From: Rodentolepis nana
Taxonomy: Eukaryota > Platyhelminthes > Cestoda > Cyclophyllidea > Hymenolepididae
Assembly (NCBI GenBank): GCA_900617975.1
Contig: UZAE01012428.1
Span: 4,358 to 42,042 of the forward strand
DNA length: 37,685 nt
Direction of reading: 5' to 3'
The notes under the pieces were generated by a model. It was given only the letters and a program-made list of their open reading frames with translations, had not been told where the DNA came from and did no database searches. Made by a program: the position numbers and the translations under genes. Within the stretch, counting starts at the first letter, position 1; each line of letters opens with the position of its first letter. Positions 1 through 10,910 of the stretch are shown here, in pieces.

Positions 1-95
1 ATTGAAACCCAGAACACAGGGAAGAGAGAAGCCAGCTAATGGGCTAATGACACCTATCATAAAGCCTGTCAGTTGATATGCAATATTTTCTTCAA
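1..95 (+). mobile_element. 3'-end scrap of the LINE/SINE family
   Basis: From about base 29 the sequence matches the 3' terminal module shared by all family members in this window: a GAAGCC start, GGGCTAATGA, CCTATCATAA, then a GCCTG-like stretch before an A/T-rich end. A block inside the module is missing compared with the better copies. No 5' part is visible, so this is either a 5'-truncated insertion or one running in from outside the window. Confidence 0.55.
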
Positions 96-1239
96 AATAA
101 AGTACTTGAAATTCGTCCTCTGAAAGCTGAGACACTGTAAAGTACTGTTGCAAAATAATCGTGAAAAGTATATGCATGTTGAAGTGGAGTGATTTTAACT
201 ATAGAGAAAATATAACTTAATCATTGACTATTGTTTTTTGTACGAAAATACTATGATGCAAAATTGATAGGTGATTAGTCGAGAGGTTTCTGCACTCGTG
301 ACCTCATTTGGCCAATACTGCGATCCGCATCACGTCCGCAAGTTCCAGGATGTTCGAGCGCATAAGGGAATTTTGGGTCGGAAATGTTACCATCGCTTAT
401 GCCACACAGTAACCAACATTAGCAAACAAACTGGGGTAGAAATTTCAAATGAATAAAAACATTTCAATAAAAATCACCTGTATCAAAGGTAGATTGTTGA
501 ATTGATCAACACGATTCGTGACCAAGAAGAAATTGGAAAAGAGTTTTACATGGTAGAGGGGATAAATTTGGGTGTACCATCAGGAAATTGGAGGAGATTT
601 TAGGTAACTAAAAAGGTTAGTGGATTTGAAGTTCGTTCAGAAGATATTTTGAGATTGGCAGACGACCACTCTCAAGACACATTTTCAGAGATAAGTTTTT
701 CTAATCGATGTTTGTATCAAATTGTAGCATCAAAGTCGATTTCAATTACTTCTATAGAGATAGGTGGAATTTTAAGTTACTTATTTCAAAAATGCAAATT
801 TTTGAAGGTGGTGTCATCTAAACGATCTATCCCAACCGCGTATTAAGCCTATTTAAACTGGGATTCAGAGATTCATTTTCACCAAGGAGGTTTAAACTTG
901 AGAATAAACAATTGTGAATGTTCCATTCTCGAGTGGAGTGTGATTTCATGAGTGCATGTAACGCACTGTGCTAGGAAATTAACGCGGGCAATGTGCAATG
1001 CAATTCCACAAATTCCATATTTCTCGCCATTTAAACTTTTAACTAGTTGCACACTGCAACTCTTAGTTTACATTCAAAGGTCGACAACTACAAAATTCAC
1101 TACTACTAAAAGGAAAAATTTTTTAATATATTGAAGATTTAGTTAATTCGATCTTATGATGTAAATCAAGCAAATTAGATGGATATTCTCGATTGAACAT
1201 AAGAGGACATGGTCCTCCAGCAAATATGATATTCAATGT
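96..1239. other. 3' flank of gene A, no gene seen
   Basis: AT-rich DNA downstream of the minus-strand gene A. The short open frames here have no recognisable domain and no counterpart with conserved frame near the other four genes. No AATAAA lies close to the gene A stop on the minus strand; an AATATA-like hexamer about 110 nt past the stop is the only weak candidate for a polyadenylation signal. Confidence 0.5.
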
Positions 1240-2437
1240 TCAGAATTCGTCGTGGAACGGATATTCAGGATCCCCGACCATGCTAAAATAGAGGAACAAA
1301 GATCGTTTGAACTCTTATTGAAAGAATGTTGTACATTTATTCATCACAATATCTTACGATGGCATCTCGTAAAGGCGAATATTCATACCAGCATTATTGA
1401 GTTTGTCCATCTCCTCCTTAGTCAACTCGAAACCCAAAACCTTTGAAAGCAGAAGCCAAACGTCTCTAAATATTTGAAAGCTAAACAACAGCCAAAATTA
1501 AATGAGAGAACTTACATCATGGTTTGTATGAATTCTTTCCGGATTGATACTCTTGGCAATAACAATCAAATTTCTTTGCAGGCCATGTCGAATCAGAACC
1601 TGGGCAGGAGTAACTTTGTGCTTATTTGCAATCTCAACAACAGCCTCCAGTTGGAACAGTGGCTTAGCTTTGTCCCTACAATATAAACCATAGTGATCAT
1701 AAAGATAAGTTGAAAAATTGTTAAACAAGATTTACACACTTCATGACACCAGGAGACCCGAAAGGAGCATAGGCTTCAACCTGAATGCCTTTCGATTGAC
1801 AGAATTCAATCAACTTGGTGTTAAGCCAGTGAAGATGCACTTCAATCTGATTGACAGCTGGCACCATCGTTCCATGCTTAATGATATGCTCAATTTGGCG
1901 TTTGTTGAAGTTAGACACACCAACAGACTTTGCCAATCCAGCAGGAACCAACTTTTCCATTTCTCTCCAGGTGTCTTCAATTTTGTGATTCTCGAAAATG
2001 GTGTTATTGGGATCATTAAAATCAAAACCAACACCATCTTTGCAATGAAATGAAACAGGCCAATGAATAAGATAGAGGTCGAGATATGTAAGACCGAGGT
2101 CTTTCAACGATTCTTCGCAAGTTTTTCTAACGTCTTTAGGATCATGTCGATCACACCAAAGTTTCGAAGTGACAAAGATGTCTTCGCGTTTAAGGTTGTA
2201 CTCTTTCATTGATTCTGCAATGGCCTGTCCTATTTCTTTCTCGTTGCCGTAAAACATCGCACAGTCAATATGACAGTAACCAGCGCCAAATGCTGCTTTG
2301 ACTGAATTTAACACATCTTTTTTCGGAGCCTATGAAATAATTAGCAATAAGTATTTTAGGATTACTTCAAAAGTTCCGAAGGCAAGCTGAGGAATATAAT
2401 GGCCACTGTTCAGTTTAAGTTTAGGAACCGGAGACAT
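1240..2437 (-). CDS. Aldo-keto reductase, tandem copy A (5 exons, 315 aa)
   Basis: A cytosolic NADPH-dependent carbonyl reductase of the AKR1/aldose reductase type. The exons (minus strand) are 2366-2437, 1740-2329, 1516-1675, 1358-1440 and 1240-1282; the introns are 36, 64, 75 and 75 nt, all GT-AG, in phases 0, 2, 0, 2. The start was chosen because [13 protein letters not shown] matches the family N-terminus and all five copies start at the same place. The visible catalytic tetrad is D46 (HIDCA), Y51 (FYGNE), K80 (SKLW) and H113 (LIHWP). The cofactor residues S163-N164 (GVSNFN), Q185, Y211 and the KS..PER..N motif at 262-272 are present. The C-terminus ends [14 protein letters not shown] (here [10 protein letters not shown]), as in animal AKR1 enzymes. 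The total length is close to human AKR1B1 (316). W82 and W114 of the pocket are retained. There is no premature stop once the short introns are removed. The physiological substrate cannot be read from the sequence. Confidence 0.93.
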
Positions 2438-2480
2438 CGATAGCTCAGAAATAACAACTGAAATAGCACCTGCTATGTGA

Positions 2481-2501
2481 TTGGATTAAACAAAAGGGTC
2501 A
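2481..2501 (-). promoter_or_regulatory. Conserved upstream element of gene A
   Basis: On the plus strand it reads TTGGATTAAACAAAAGG followed by GTCA. The same block sits upstream of all five AKR genes, always leaving exactly 43 nt to the ATG. The 43-nt spacer itself has diverged between copies, apart from a GGTGc-ATTTCGTT-like patch. It could be a core promoter or transcription-start element; the role is inferred. Confidence 0.6.
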
Positions 2502-5082
2502 TTTTGGTAATATTAAATTAGTGCAAACGTAGAAAACTGAGTACTTTTTAAGATATAATTATTTTGATTTACCATTTTTTAATCATTATTGTTTTATATA
2601 ATATGTTGCTTTCGTGAAATTACTAAATTTAATAGTTTTCAATCCTTTTCACAATTTTAAAGGATATAACATGTTGAGGTTGCAGAAGTCTTCCATTTCT
2701 CTCGTTCTACTTTTGAAAAGTGCCAATCGTTTCAAACTTTTTCACTATTTTTATAAATAAATTTTAATGAAATCTCAGAAAAGTATTTGAATTTTCACTT
2801 TAAGCAGATATGCAAGTAGGAACTTAAGTGAATATACTGTCAAAATAGATTTTTCATCTGATGCAGTATACTTAAGGCTACTTTGGCATAAAGAAAATCA
2901 CAATTACCTGAATGTATTTTTGCACACTCATTTAATAGAATAATTTAAAATATTCATATTTTATGTCTGCGAATTTTTGCATTTTCTCTTTTAAAATGGT
3001 TGCGCATCAAACTAATAGAGTAAAATTAGTTTAGGAGAAATAATTCCGAGAATCGTTGCAATTGAATTAGTAAGAACCTCGAGGAGTTGGCAATTTGTAA
3101 AAACGAATGCACCACAAATCTCTCGCATATGCATTGGCAGTATTTAAGATCTAGCAACGAGCAATCGTGCTTGCAAAAAGTGAAGGAAGAAAATATGCTT
3201 TCCAAAGCGCACTGAAGGAAACCCGGTAAGGAATCAGGAGAGATGAGGTGGAGAGAGAGGACAACGCACGAATGTGTCAGTGACACGCAGTTGTCTACAT
3301 GAGTGAGTGCTAATACAACAGCGGTTTGCATGAATCATATGGACTAGAACATGACTGAAAGTACGATAATGTATATATCTCAGGCGAAACGTGATAGGGA
3401 TGAAGATTTATGAATCGGTGACTTAGTCTTGGCATGAACGATTGTGGCTAGAGCCTTGTTGTAGTAAGAAGAGAAATCGACCTCACCTCGTGACGAAAGT
3501 GACTGAGGAGTAACTTTGGAAAGTGTGCATTAAGTCATCCTTCGACCCACCTCTTCTTCACCGACTTCGCACTATGCAACTGCCGACATCCTTGTCTTCG
3601 TCCCACTAAAACCCATACCAGGACTTTCCGGATATTTTGGTCCCACACAATAATCTCCACTCTGACATGCTGCGTATGGTGATGATCGTGACAAGCTAGA
3701 AAGGTGAAAGTTTTGAGAGATTTCGTTTTATTGTCTCTGGAATGTGGAAAAAGAAGAGAAATAATCATATAAGTGAATGGATCAAACTAGTGTAATTGAA
3801 ACTTAGCTTCCCCACCATCTTCAATCCGACTTCAAAATAATGCTTTTGAAGAGGAGATAATCTGTTGACCACAAGGTAATCCTGATTTGGTGCATCAACA
3901 GGTGAAGAAGTAAATCAAACGAAGTGGAAGAACTGTTTTGTTAATAAATAATGTGGTGGTAGTAAATTCAACCGACTTAACGAATCAATGTTTAACTTTA
4001 GCTACACAACACGAAAGAGCAGATGTCTTGGTAAAGAGGTACCTACTTGAGCCCACATTTGGGGTATGTAACAATGAATGAGATAGTTCATTTAAACATT
4101 GAGGCAACATGACGGAATTCTGAGAAGCGAACTTCACAACAAACACAAACATACATCACACCTCCCCAAAATTGAAGATGTAACTATTAGGTTCTCGGTG
4201 AGAATTAAAATGTGATTCGAGGTACATACTAACACTTCGTGGTTATGGTGAATTGAATCGTGATGGAGTTGTATTATGTTTAAGGTTCCCAAATTGTGGT
4301 GGGATGGAGTGGGGGTGGGGGGCGATTAAGTTGTAGTTTCTGACTGAATTCTCGTCCACGATATCCAGTTATTATTGCCCAATTGTGACCTGATATCCTC
4401 ACATTCAGGTGTTGTTAGCAGACTCTTAGTGTCTTTGTACAATCGAATGCTCAATCAGTTCCATTTACCCTATTGCACAGTCGTGGAAGTCTGAAGTTCA
4501 GAACGATCTATCCATTTTCAACGAACTATTCCAATTATGAGTCATCTGACAGCCTGATTATTTGTGTAGTCTGATGCCACCTTTGGAAGCCTCATCAAAG
4601 AACCCGCTCATTCATTGCTTCAATCTGTCCTTACTACCGACTTCAAAGTAAATTTTTATCTGGCAAAAAAATCTTTCTTTTTTTTCCAATATAATTAAAA
4701 TTTCAATATAATACTTTCTTAAGGAGCACCATTAATTCAGCTTCAAAAACATGCTTTATCCACAGCTAGTGGATAAAATTAAGCGTTTGACAAGGTAGTA
4801 TTTCGAGAAAAGGTGAAATGAATCACAAGATACTTATCTCTGCCTCTTCAATTCATGTCCAAAATCATTTTACCTGGTCCCAATGCACGATCCCATATGT
4901 TAATAGACAAAGCACTCTACTTCTTAATCGAAATACTTGTTGGAAATACTGCTCACCACGTGCCGCGCCTTCATTGAAGGACGAATGAATACCGTCTCAC
5001 CAAAGTGGAGTTAGTTTGAAGGCTGTAGTTCATTCATTAGACAACTTCAACTTTTTGGGACTGTGGTTGATATCATCACCCA

Positions 5083-5083
<1 letters not shown>

Positions 5084-5145
<62 letters not shown>
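5084..5145. repeat. (TG)31 microsatellite
   Basis: An uninterrupted run of TG dinucleotides, 62 nt long, in the upstream duplicon of gene A. The corresponding region upstream of gene D has no such tract, so it expanded after that duplication. Confidence 0.98.
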
Positions 5146-5148
<3 letters not shown>

Positions 5149-5849
5149 TAAATGACCATTGAGTGATAAAGCAAAATGCATCAACCAGGAAACCTCATTT
5201 CTCACCTTGACATTGAAGTACCTTTTCCATTGGCAAATAAGAAATAACCTTAGAAAAATCCAATTAATATGAAAAGGAACACTCTTTTTTGTTGAGAAAT
5301 TAAATTATTAAATCGAATAGGTTGTGTGAAATTGAGATTTACCTTGGTTGGTTATAATGTAAACAATTTTGAAAAGTCATTTGTTACGAGACCCATCACA
5401 ATGCCTGGTGAATAAAATTCATCCTTTGTTTGCACTAACTATGTTGCGACATTCGAGTGAATGCTTCCTAACGCAATCAGCAACAGTTTTCATTGTTCCT
5501 CATAACTCAAATACCCATGATTAAAGGTGGAAACAAATTTTGAGCCAACTTAATGTGGAAAATCTAAATATTTATCACCTTTATTGACCTCTTGCCTTCC
5601 AATAAATGCCAGACAGAATAGGTGGAGGTGATTAACAGGAACCACTAAAACACGAAAATATCGCATTTGAGGCCACATGGAAGACAAAACTGCACTGCAT
5701 GATGCCTGTCAATCACAGGAAGCTTTAGTAGACGCAGGTTTCGTGAGATCGCTTTGTCTCTCAAATTTTCCTCAGCGTCAAATCGGTCGGATTCAGGAAA
5801 GCTTCAATTTATGGTCAGAATATTCAAGTTGAAGGCCTTCCGTGTTTTA

Positions 5850-6300
5850 ATTTAGCTAATCTTATGAAATAAGTCTTATCGTAATGCCTATTTGAAATCG
5901 AGTCACATTCGACTTCTAAAACTCTTAACACATCTGCCTTTTAAAATTGAGCTAATTTTAATAAAATTCGACCTTTAGAATTGAATTGAAACGCATTTGA
6001 ACATAGCAATTGTAAGTGAAAATCTGCAAATTGATTAAGATCTTATTAAAGAACATCACTTAAAATGTTCTTAAATTTCTTGAAGAGGATGAAAATCGAC
6101 ACAGACAGTTTGTAAACATTTGTTTTTTTGAAGGAACTGTGAATTAAGTTGTCTTTAGGGATGGAGACTGAATCATGTTGATAGACTTCCCAGTTTCAAT
6201 TCAATTGATCTTATGAAATAAGTTTCATTGGAGTGCCTATATGGAATCAAGTCATTTTCGATTTCAAAAAATCTTACCTCATCTACTTTTTAACTATTCG
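5850..6300. repeat. Local tandem duplication, about 350-bp period
   Basis: About 5850-5950 and 6205-6300 are diverged copies of the same sequence. Both contain ATCTTATGAAATAAGT, then GCCTAT.TGGAATC or similar, then an ATCTAC/ATCTGC-like end. It lies inside the upstream duplicon of gene A. No coding role is visible. Confidence 0.55.
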
Positions 6301-7176
6301 CTCATAATATAAATGAAAAAAACACTTGGTTAAAATCTCTTTAAAGAAACCACTTAAGAAATTGTAAATTTCCTCACCACAATGAAAATCTACACGGACA
6401 GTTTCTTAAACAATTAGCGACTTTTGATTTGTTTGATCTTACTGCGAATGCGCCTATGCGCTTGTTTATGTCCAAATGTCAGTGGAATTGTTTGACTTGA
6501 AAGTAAACAAAGTTAAAAGGCCATTTGTTTATGACTTTTGTCTAGGGTAGCATATCAATTACAACCTGAATGTTTTAACCAATTGGAGAAATGAAATAAT
6601 CATCATCACCTGAGGCGTTTTAAAGTTAAACCAGTACTTAGTGTTTTTCAGAATGAAGGAGTCTCCATTCAGTTGGAGTTTTTCCCTTTAACTTAATTTA
6701 TCTCGCACACCCAAGTTAAAGAAGACGGAATGTTCCAATGGTAATAATAAAAATACTAATAAGAGAAAGAACTTCTTTTAATTTTAACATGACGACAATG
6801 CCTGAAGGGGTGAGAGTTGGTGAGAATGCAGGCGAGTTTGGGGGAAATCTGCGTTTAATTAGGTCAGTAATATCATTATAGCAATATCGATTGACTTGCT
6901 ACTAAAGTAAATTACTGCAGAAAATCAATGGCACTTATTGAAGATGACTCAGTCTAGTTCCTACTGAAGAGAACTTATGCAGGCTGCAAACTCCGGATAG
7001 ATATGAATTTGTCGTCTAGTGAGAAAGGTACGGTATGGGTTTGGATTTCACATTTACACACCAACAAATGCACACCTTGAAATCCACTTAAATCCATGAC
7101 CAAGTCTGCAATTTAACAATATATGCGGGAAATTAGCTAATGTAATATATTTAAAGTTTCTTGGTAGCTGTCAGAT

Positions 7177-8337
7177 GACTCGAGAAGACGCACGACCAAG
7201 CATTGCGACTAACTACTGGATGGAGAGAATCAACACCCATTGATGTAATTCTCCTGGCCACAAGGAATATCGCAATGCGTTCATTTGTCAAAGAGAAGGA
7301 CATGATACTGTATGGGAAGTCACTGCGCATTCCCATGGACAATTTTTTCAACACCCACAAAAATACGCCAAGGCACCTAAAAATACAATCTGGACTAATA
7401 CAGAAAGTCACAGAACTGAAGAAAGCATTACAAATCGATGACAAACCAAAAAGCCTCTCTCTCTCCATGAACCCATTAGCAGACTCTGATGTAGTGTGTT
7501 GCTCCCAATTGTTTGACTACTTCAGGAAATCAAACACCCCTCCAGAACAAATGCGCTCACTAGTTCTTGAGACAATCAATGTCAACTATCCTGCAGATCA
7601 ATGGCTCAAAGCCTTCGCTGATAGATAATACGTAGAAAACCAAGCAAACGTTAGTGTAAGTGTTTAGTCAGAACTATTCTCTTTCTTTGCAGCAACAAGA
7701 CAAAATAGATCCTCATTCTAAATAGAAAAAGAGGCCATCGATAAAGCACTAGGCTGCTTGGATGCGAAATTCCCCAAAGCAGTATTTCTCTCGGACTCGT
7801 AGTCAGCAATATATATAAACAAGATACACGAATGCGAAAATCTATATCAGCTATTCCAAGAAAAGAACAAAAAATAGCTTTTTTTCAATGGACACTGGCA
7901 ATGAACGCGTTGGCACATTTACTAAGATGAGGACCACAATTTTGAAAGGCATAGACCGGTCGATGTCTTTTCACACAATGAAGGCATTAATCAGGCAAGA
8001 ATTCAAGAAGCAACGAACTAATCTCGAATCAAGGAGTAGTAGTGGACAGTGGCACTCTCCGACATAGCCGACTGGCCAAGAATAGAAGCTGTTGCAAAGT
8101 TTTAGCTGTGTACCGGAGGAAATGGCGAAGACCTGCCTGTTTCGGTGTCCAGCAATAAAGACAACGACAAAAACCCAATGATACTGGGAAGCCATAAGTC
8201 AACAAATGGGCTATTGTTAACTGACCCAAAGCTTATTATTATTTGAACTCCCCCATCTGCCTGTAAAAGCCAAAGTCAACTACGAGATTAATGAGAAATA
8301 TCATAACGCCTGACATTGGAAATAAAAATAATAAATC
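7177..8337 (+). mobile_element. 5'-truncated LINE copy L1 (RNase H part and 3' end)
   Basis: A decayed copy of an RNase-H-bearing non-LTR retrotransposon. It starts in the region between reverse transcriptase and RNase H and reaches a 3' module at about 8268-8337 (AAGTCAAC, ATAACGCCTGACATT, then an AATAAA-rich tail) shared with every other family member here. There is no endonuclease, no RT core and no ribozyme head, as expected for 5' truncation. It lies just downstream of gene B and abuts the distal end of the gene A duplicon. I could not find a clear target-site duplication. Confidence 0.8.
7182..8180 (+). pseudogene. LINE polyprotein remnant: post-RT segment and RNase H
   Basis: The frame 7182-7628 reads LEKTHDQALRLTTGWRESTP and so on, the conserved stretch after the RT thumb in RNase-H-bearing LINEs, and then LETINVNYPADQWLKAFAD, the lead-in to the RNase H TDGS motif. 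Here TDGS has decayed to ADR plus a stop. Further in-frame pieces (SELFSFFAAT, AVFLSDS with a stop, the 'PMSFHTMKALIR'-like C-terminal part) are interrupted by several stops and frameshifts. It is non-functional. Alignment to copy L2 supports the assignment independently. Confidence 0.75.
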
Positions 8338-8433
8338 TCATTTTGACCTTTTAATATAGGGCAATTAGAAAGCCAATGTGAGTCAAATAAAGGCAAGACG
8401 TCAAGGTAAAAATATGAAAAAATTGAATAAATA

Positions 8434-8439
8434 TTTATT
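8434..8439 (-). terminator. Candidate polyadenylation signal of gene B
   Basis: AATAAA on the minus strand, about 75 nt past the gene B stop codon (8513-8515). The position is typical for a short 3' UTR. It is not conserved in the same place in all paralogues. Confidence 0.45.
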
Positions 8440-8512
8440 TAAATCGATTTAATGATATAGGATAAAAGTTGATTGTCAGCACGGAGCAGCCATCAATCAC
8501 GATATTAAATAT

Positions 8513-9710
8513 TTAGAATTCATCGTGGAACGGATATTCAGGATGATCGACAATGCTGCAATGTAGAAACAAGTATTCACTGAACGCACGAGGCCAGAAA
8601 ATGCTATACTTAAATTCGACCGACAACTTACGCAGGTATCTTGAAAAGGCGAATTTTCATACCAGCATTGTCAAGTTTGTCCATCTCCTCCTTAGTCAAC
8701 TCGAAACCCAAAACCTTTTTAAATAGAAACCAAATGCCTCTAAGAAGCAGACAGAGAAAGCAAGGCTTAAACGTTAATGAGAAAACTTACATCAAAGTTT
8801 GTCTTGATTCGCTCTGGAGTAACACTCTTGGCAATAACAATCAAATTTCTTTGCAGACCATGACGAATCAGAACCTGGGCAGGAGTAACTTTGTGCTTAT
8901 TTGCAATCTCAACAACAGTCTCCAGTTGAAACAGTGGCTTAGCTTTGTCCCTACAATATAAACCATAGTGATCATAAAGATAAGTTGAAAAATTGTTAAA
9001 CAAGATTTACACACTTCATGACACCAGGAGACCCGAAAGGAGCATAGGCTTCAACCTGAATGCCTTTCGATTGACAGAATTCAATCAACTTGGTGTTAAG
9101 CCAGTGAAGATTCACTTCAACCTGATTAACAGCTGGCACCATAGTTCCATGCTTGATGATATTTTCAAGTTGACGCTTGTTGAAATTAGAAACACCAACA
9201 GATTTCACCAATCCAGCTGGAACCAACTTTTCCATTTCTTTCCAGGTGTCTTCAAGTTTGTGATTCTCATACACAACAGACTTCGGATCATCTAAATCAA
9301 ACCCAACACCGTCTGCGAAACGGAAAGAAACAGGCCAGTGAATAAGGTAGAGGTCTAGATATTCAAGACCGAGGTCTTTCAACGATTCTTCACAAGATCT
9401 CCTAACGTCTTTAGGATCATGTCGATCACACCAGAGTTTCGAAGTGACAAAGATGTCTTCACGTTTAAGATTGTACTCTTTCATCGATTCTGCAATGGCC
9501 TGACCTACTTCTTTCTCGTTTCCGTAAATCATTGCACAGTCAATATGACGGTAACCGGCCCCAAAAGCGGATTTCACGGCATTAACTACATCAACTTTCG
9601 GAGCCTGTGCTTAAATAAAAAGAATATATAAAGCCTACGTCAAATGTTCCGAATGCAATCTGTGGAATTTTATGGCCTGTATTAAGTTTAATCATCGGGT
9701 ATGGAGCCAT
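8513..9710 (-). CDS. Aldo-keto reductase, tandem copy B (5 exons, 315 aa)
   Basis: The exons (minus) are 9639-9710, 9015-9604, 8791-8950, 8632-8714 and 8513-8555; the introns are 34, 64, 76 and 76 nt in the same phases as copy A. The protein starts [20 protein letters not shown] and ends [10 protein letters not shown]. The tetrad D46, Y51, K80, H113 and the nicotinamide contacts S163-N164, Q185 and Y211 are all present; W82 and W114 are intact. Differences from A include F50I next to the catalytic Y51, A157V, and a different loop at about 119-138 ([13 protein letters not shown]). Part of exon 2, all of intron 2 and the start of exon 3 are base-identical to copy A (9-kb-scale gene conversion or recent exchange). 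This is a probable NADPH-dependent carbonyl reductase with unknown substrate. Confidence 0.93.
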
Positions 9711-9753
9711 TGTTTGCGAAATCTCTGTTAACGAAATAGCACCGGCTATTCGG

Positions 9754-9774
9754 TTGGATTAAACAAAAGGGTCA
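9754..9774 (-). promoter_or_regulatory. Conserved upstream element of gene B
   Basis: The same TTGGATTAAACAAAAGG-GTCA block (plus-strand reading) as upstream of gene A, again with 43 nt between it and the ATG. Confidence 0.6.
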
Positions 9775-10144
9775 TTTAAAATCGCATTTTTAATATGTTC
9801 ATAAAGTGATGTATTAATTGCTTTCCAATATCTCGTTATTTAAATTTATCATTATTTTATTATTTTTGCATAAAATATTTCACTATGGTCAATTTCCTTT
9901 CTAAAAATATTAAAATATGATTGTGCTCCAATCGAGCTACCGTTTTGGCAGGTGCCACCCATTAAATTTGCAGATGCCATTCTTTCTTCATGATCTTTAA
10001 ATTTAAAGTCAATTTTTATAGAATCTATGTAAACGTGTAAAAGAGAATTTCAACATAAATGTAGATATGTGTATGCTTTTTGATTATACGTGTTTTTATA
10101 AATGGAAAAGAAAGTTGTTATTCGGCATTTCTATATTTCACAAT
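9775..10144. other. AT-rich spacer
   Basis: Between the gene B promoter region and LINE copy L2. I see no gene, element end or stable structure in it. Confidence 0.5.
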
Positions 10145-10145
10145 G

Positions 10146-10217
10146 GGGGTTCGCGATAGACTTACCTCCACGTGGTACATCCTGGACAACGTACTTTCTT
10201 ACGGCGAAAAAATCTAT
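10146..10217 (+). ncRNA. HDV-like ribozyme fold at LINE L2 head (degenerate P1)
   Basis: Numbered from G1 = 10146. P3 (ACC/GGU), L3 UCCACGU, P1.1 and J4/2 GGCGAA with the putative catalytic C60 are present. P4 is GUA/UAC closed by C-G. P2 has one mismatch. P1 has lost pairs 6:33 and 7:32, so cleavage is doubtful. The junction reads UGGACAAC, as in L3, where the short elements have UGGGCAAC. The family role would be release of the 5' end of the element RNA from an upstream transcript. Confidence 0.5.
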
Positions 10218-10248
10218 CACTCAACATTTGATTTGACTTCTATTTATT

Positions 10249-10642
10249 ATGATTAGCTTGAAACAAGGCTATAAGAGAAATCGTCCTAGTCAGGGCGAAT
10301 CACAATGTCTACAGATCCTACAGTGGAATGCTGGAGGGATTTCACAGGACAAAAAGATCCAAGTCCAGAAAATCCTACAAACCTATGATGTTGACATTTT
10401 CACAATTATGGAAGCAAACCTTTCGGATGACAAATTTAAATACTACCAATTCCCAGGTTACACCCTGTACAATCTACCTAAATACTGGCAAGTTGCAAGT
10501 GGAATTCTGACTGGAGTTAAAGAAGTCCTCACCTCACATTATGCAGTCTAAAATCCACCCCAGAATTGTCCCAACTTTGATTTTCTGAACATCTCACACA
10601 AAACTGTAGTACTAAGTGACTTCAACGCCCATTCTACCAGAT
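10249..10642 (+). pseudogene. LINE ORF start with endonuclease domain fragment
   Basis: The ATG at 10249 lies 31 nt after the ribozyme fold, and the same ATG is kept in copy L3, so it is probably the genuine start. The frame reads MISLKQGYKRNRPSQGES and then the endonuclease motifs LQWNAGG and TIMEANLS (the catalytic-site Asn and Glu regions of APE-type LINE endonucleases). A stop follows ...LTSHYAV at 10551. Past the stop the same frame family continues with NFDFLNISHKTVVLSDFNAH, the GDFN-type motif with G changed to S. The sequence then jumps to RNase H. Confidence 0.75.
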
Positions 10643-10660
10643 GGTAGAACAAATGCGCCC

Positions 10661-10910
10661 ACTGGCCCTTGAGACAATCAATGTCAACTATCCTGGAGAT
10701 CAATGACTCCAAGTCTTCACTGATGTGAGAAGTCTGCACTGTTGAGGCTGCAAACTTACTGGCCCTTGAGACAATCAATGTTAACTATACTGGAGATGGG
10801 TCAACTATCCTGCAGATCAATGGCTCCAAGTCTTCACTGCTGGAACTATCCTGGAGATCAATGGCTCCAAGTCTTCACTGATGTGAAACTCCAAGTCTTC
10901 ACTGATGGGT
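10661..10910 (+). repeat. Cluster of shuffled micro-duplications
   Basis: Pieces of one roughly 60-bp sequence (ACTGGCCCTTGAGACAATC ... GGAGATCAATGGCTCCAAGTCTTCACTGATG) recur in part at about 10661-10725, 10759-10798, 10799-10840, 10843-10884 and 10887-10910. They sit exactly where the RT domain is missing, directly upstream of the RNase H TDGS motif. Copy L1 has the same sequence only once. Confidence 0.8.

Larger units (their letters stand above)
2502..7150. repeat. Upstream duplicon of gene A (related to that of D)
   Basis: About 4.6 kb without a convincing gene. It is collinear with the DNA upstream of gene D: 3930-4700 resembles 26820-27480, 5590-5960 resembles 28930-29290, and 6430-7100 resembles 29510-30175. 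The proximal part (2990-3790) also resembles 11870-12500 upstream of B and about 34430-34830 upstream of E. Open frames within it are short and not conserved between the copies. It therefore looks like an old segmental duplication that carried each gene with several kb of 5' flank. Confidence 0.7.

Noticed and set aside
2438..2480. Spliced-leader acceptor before the gene A start (TTTCAG)
   Set aside because: The TTTCAG is not conserved in the other four copies at the same place, so trans-splicing cannot be supported from sequence alone.
5084..5145. CRISPR-like or other functional array
   Set aside because: It is a plain dinucleotide microsatellite without spacers. No CRISPR-type repeats occur in the window.
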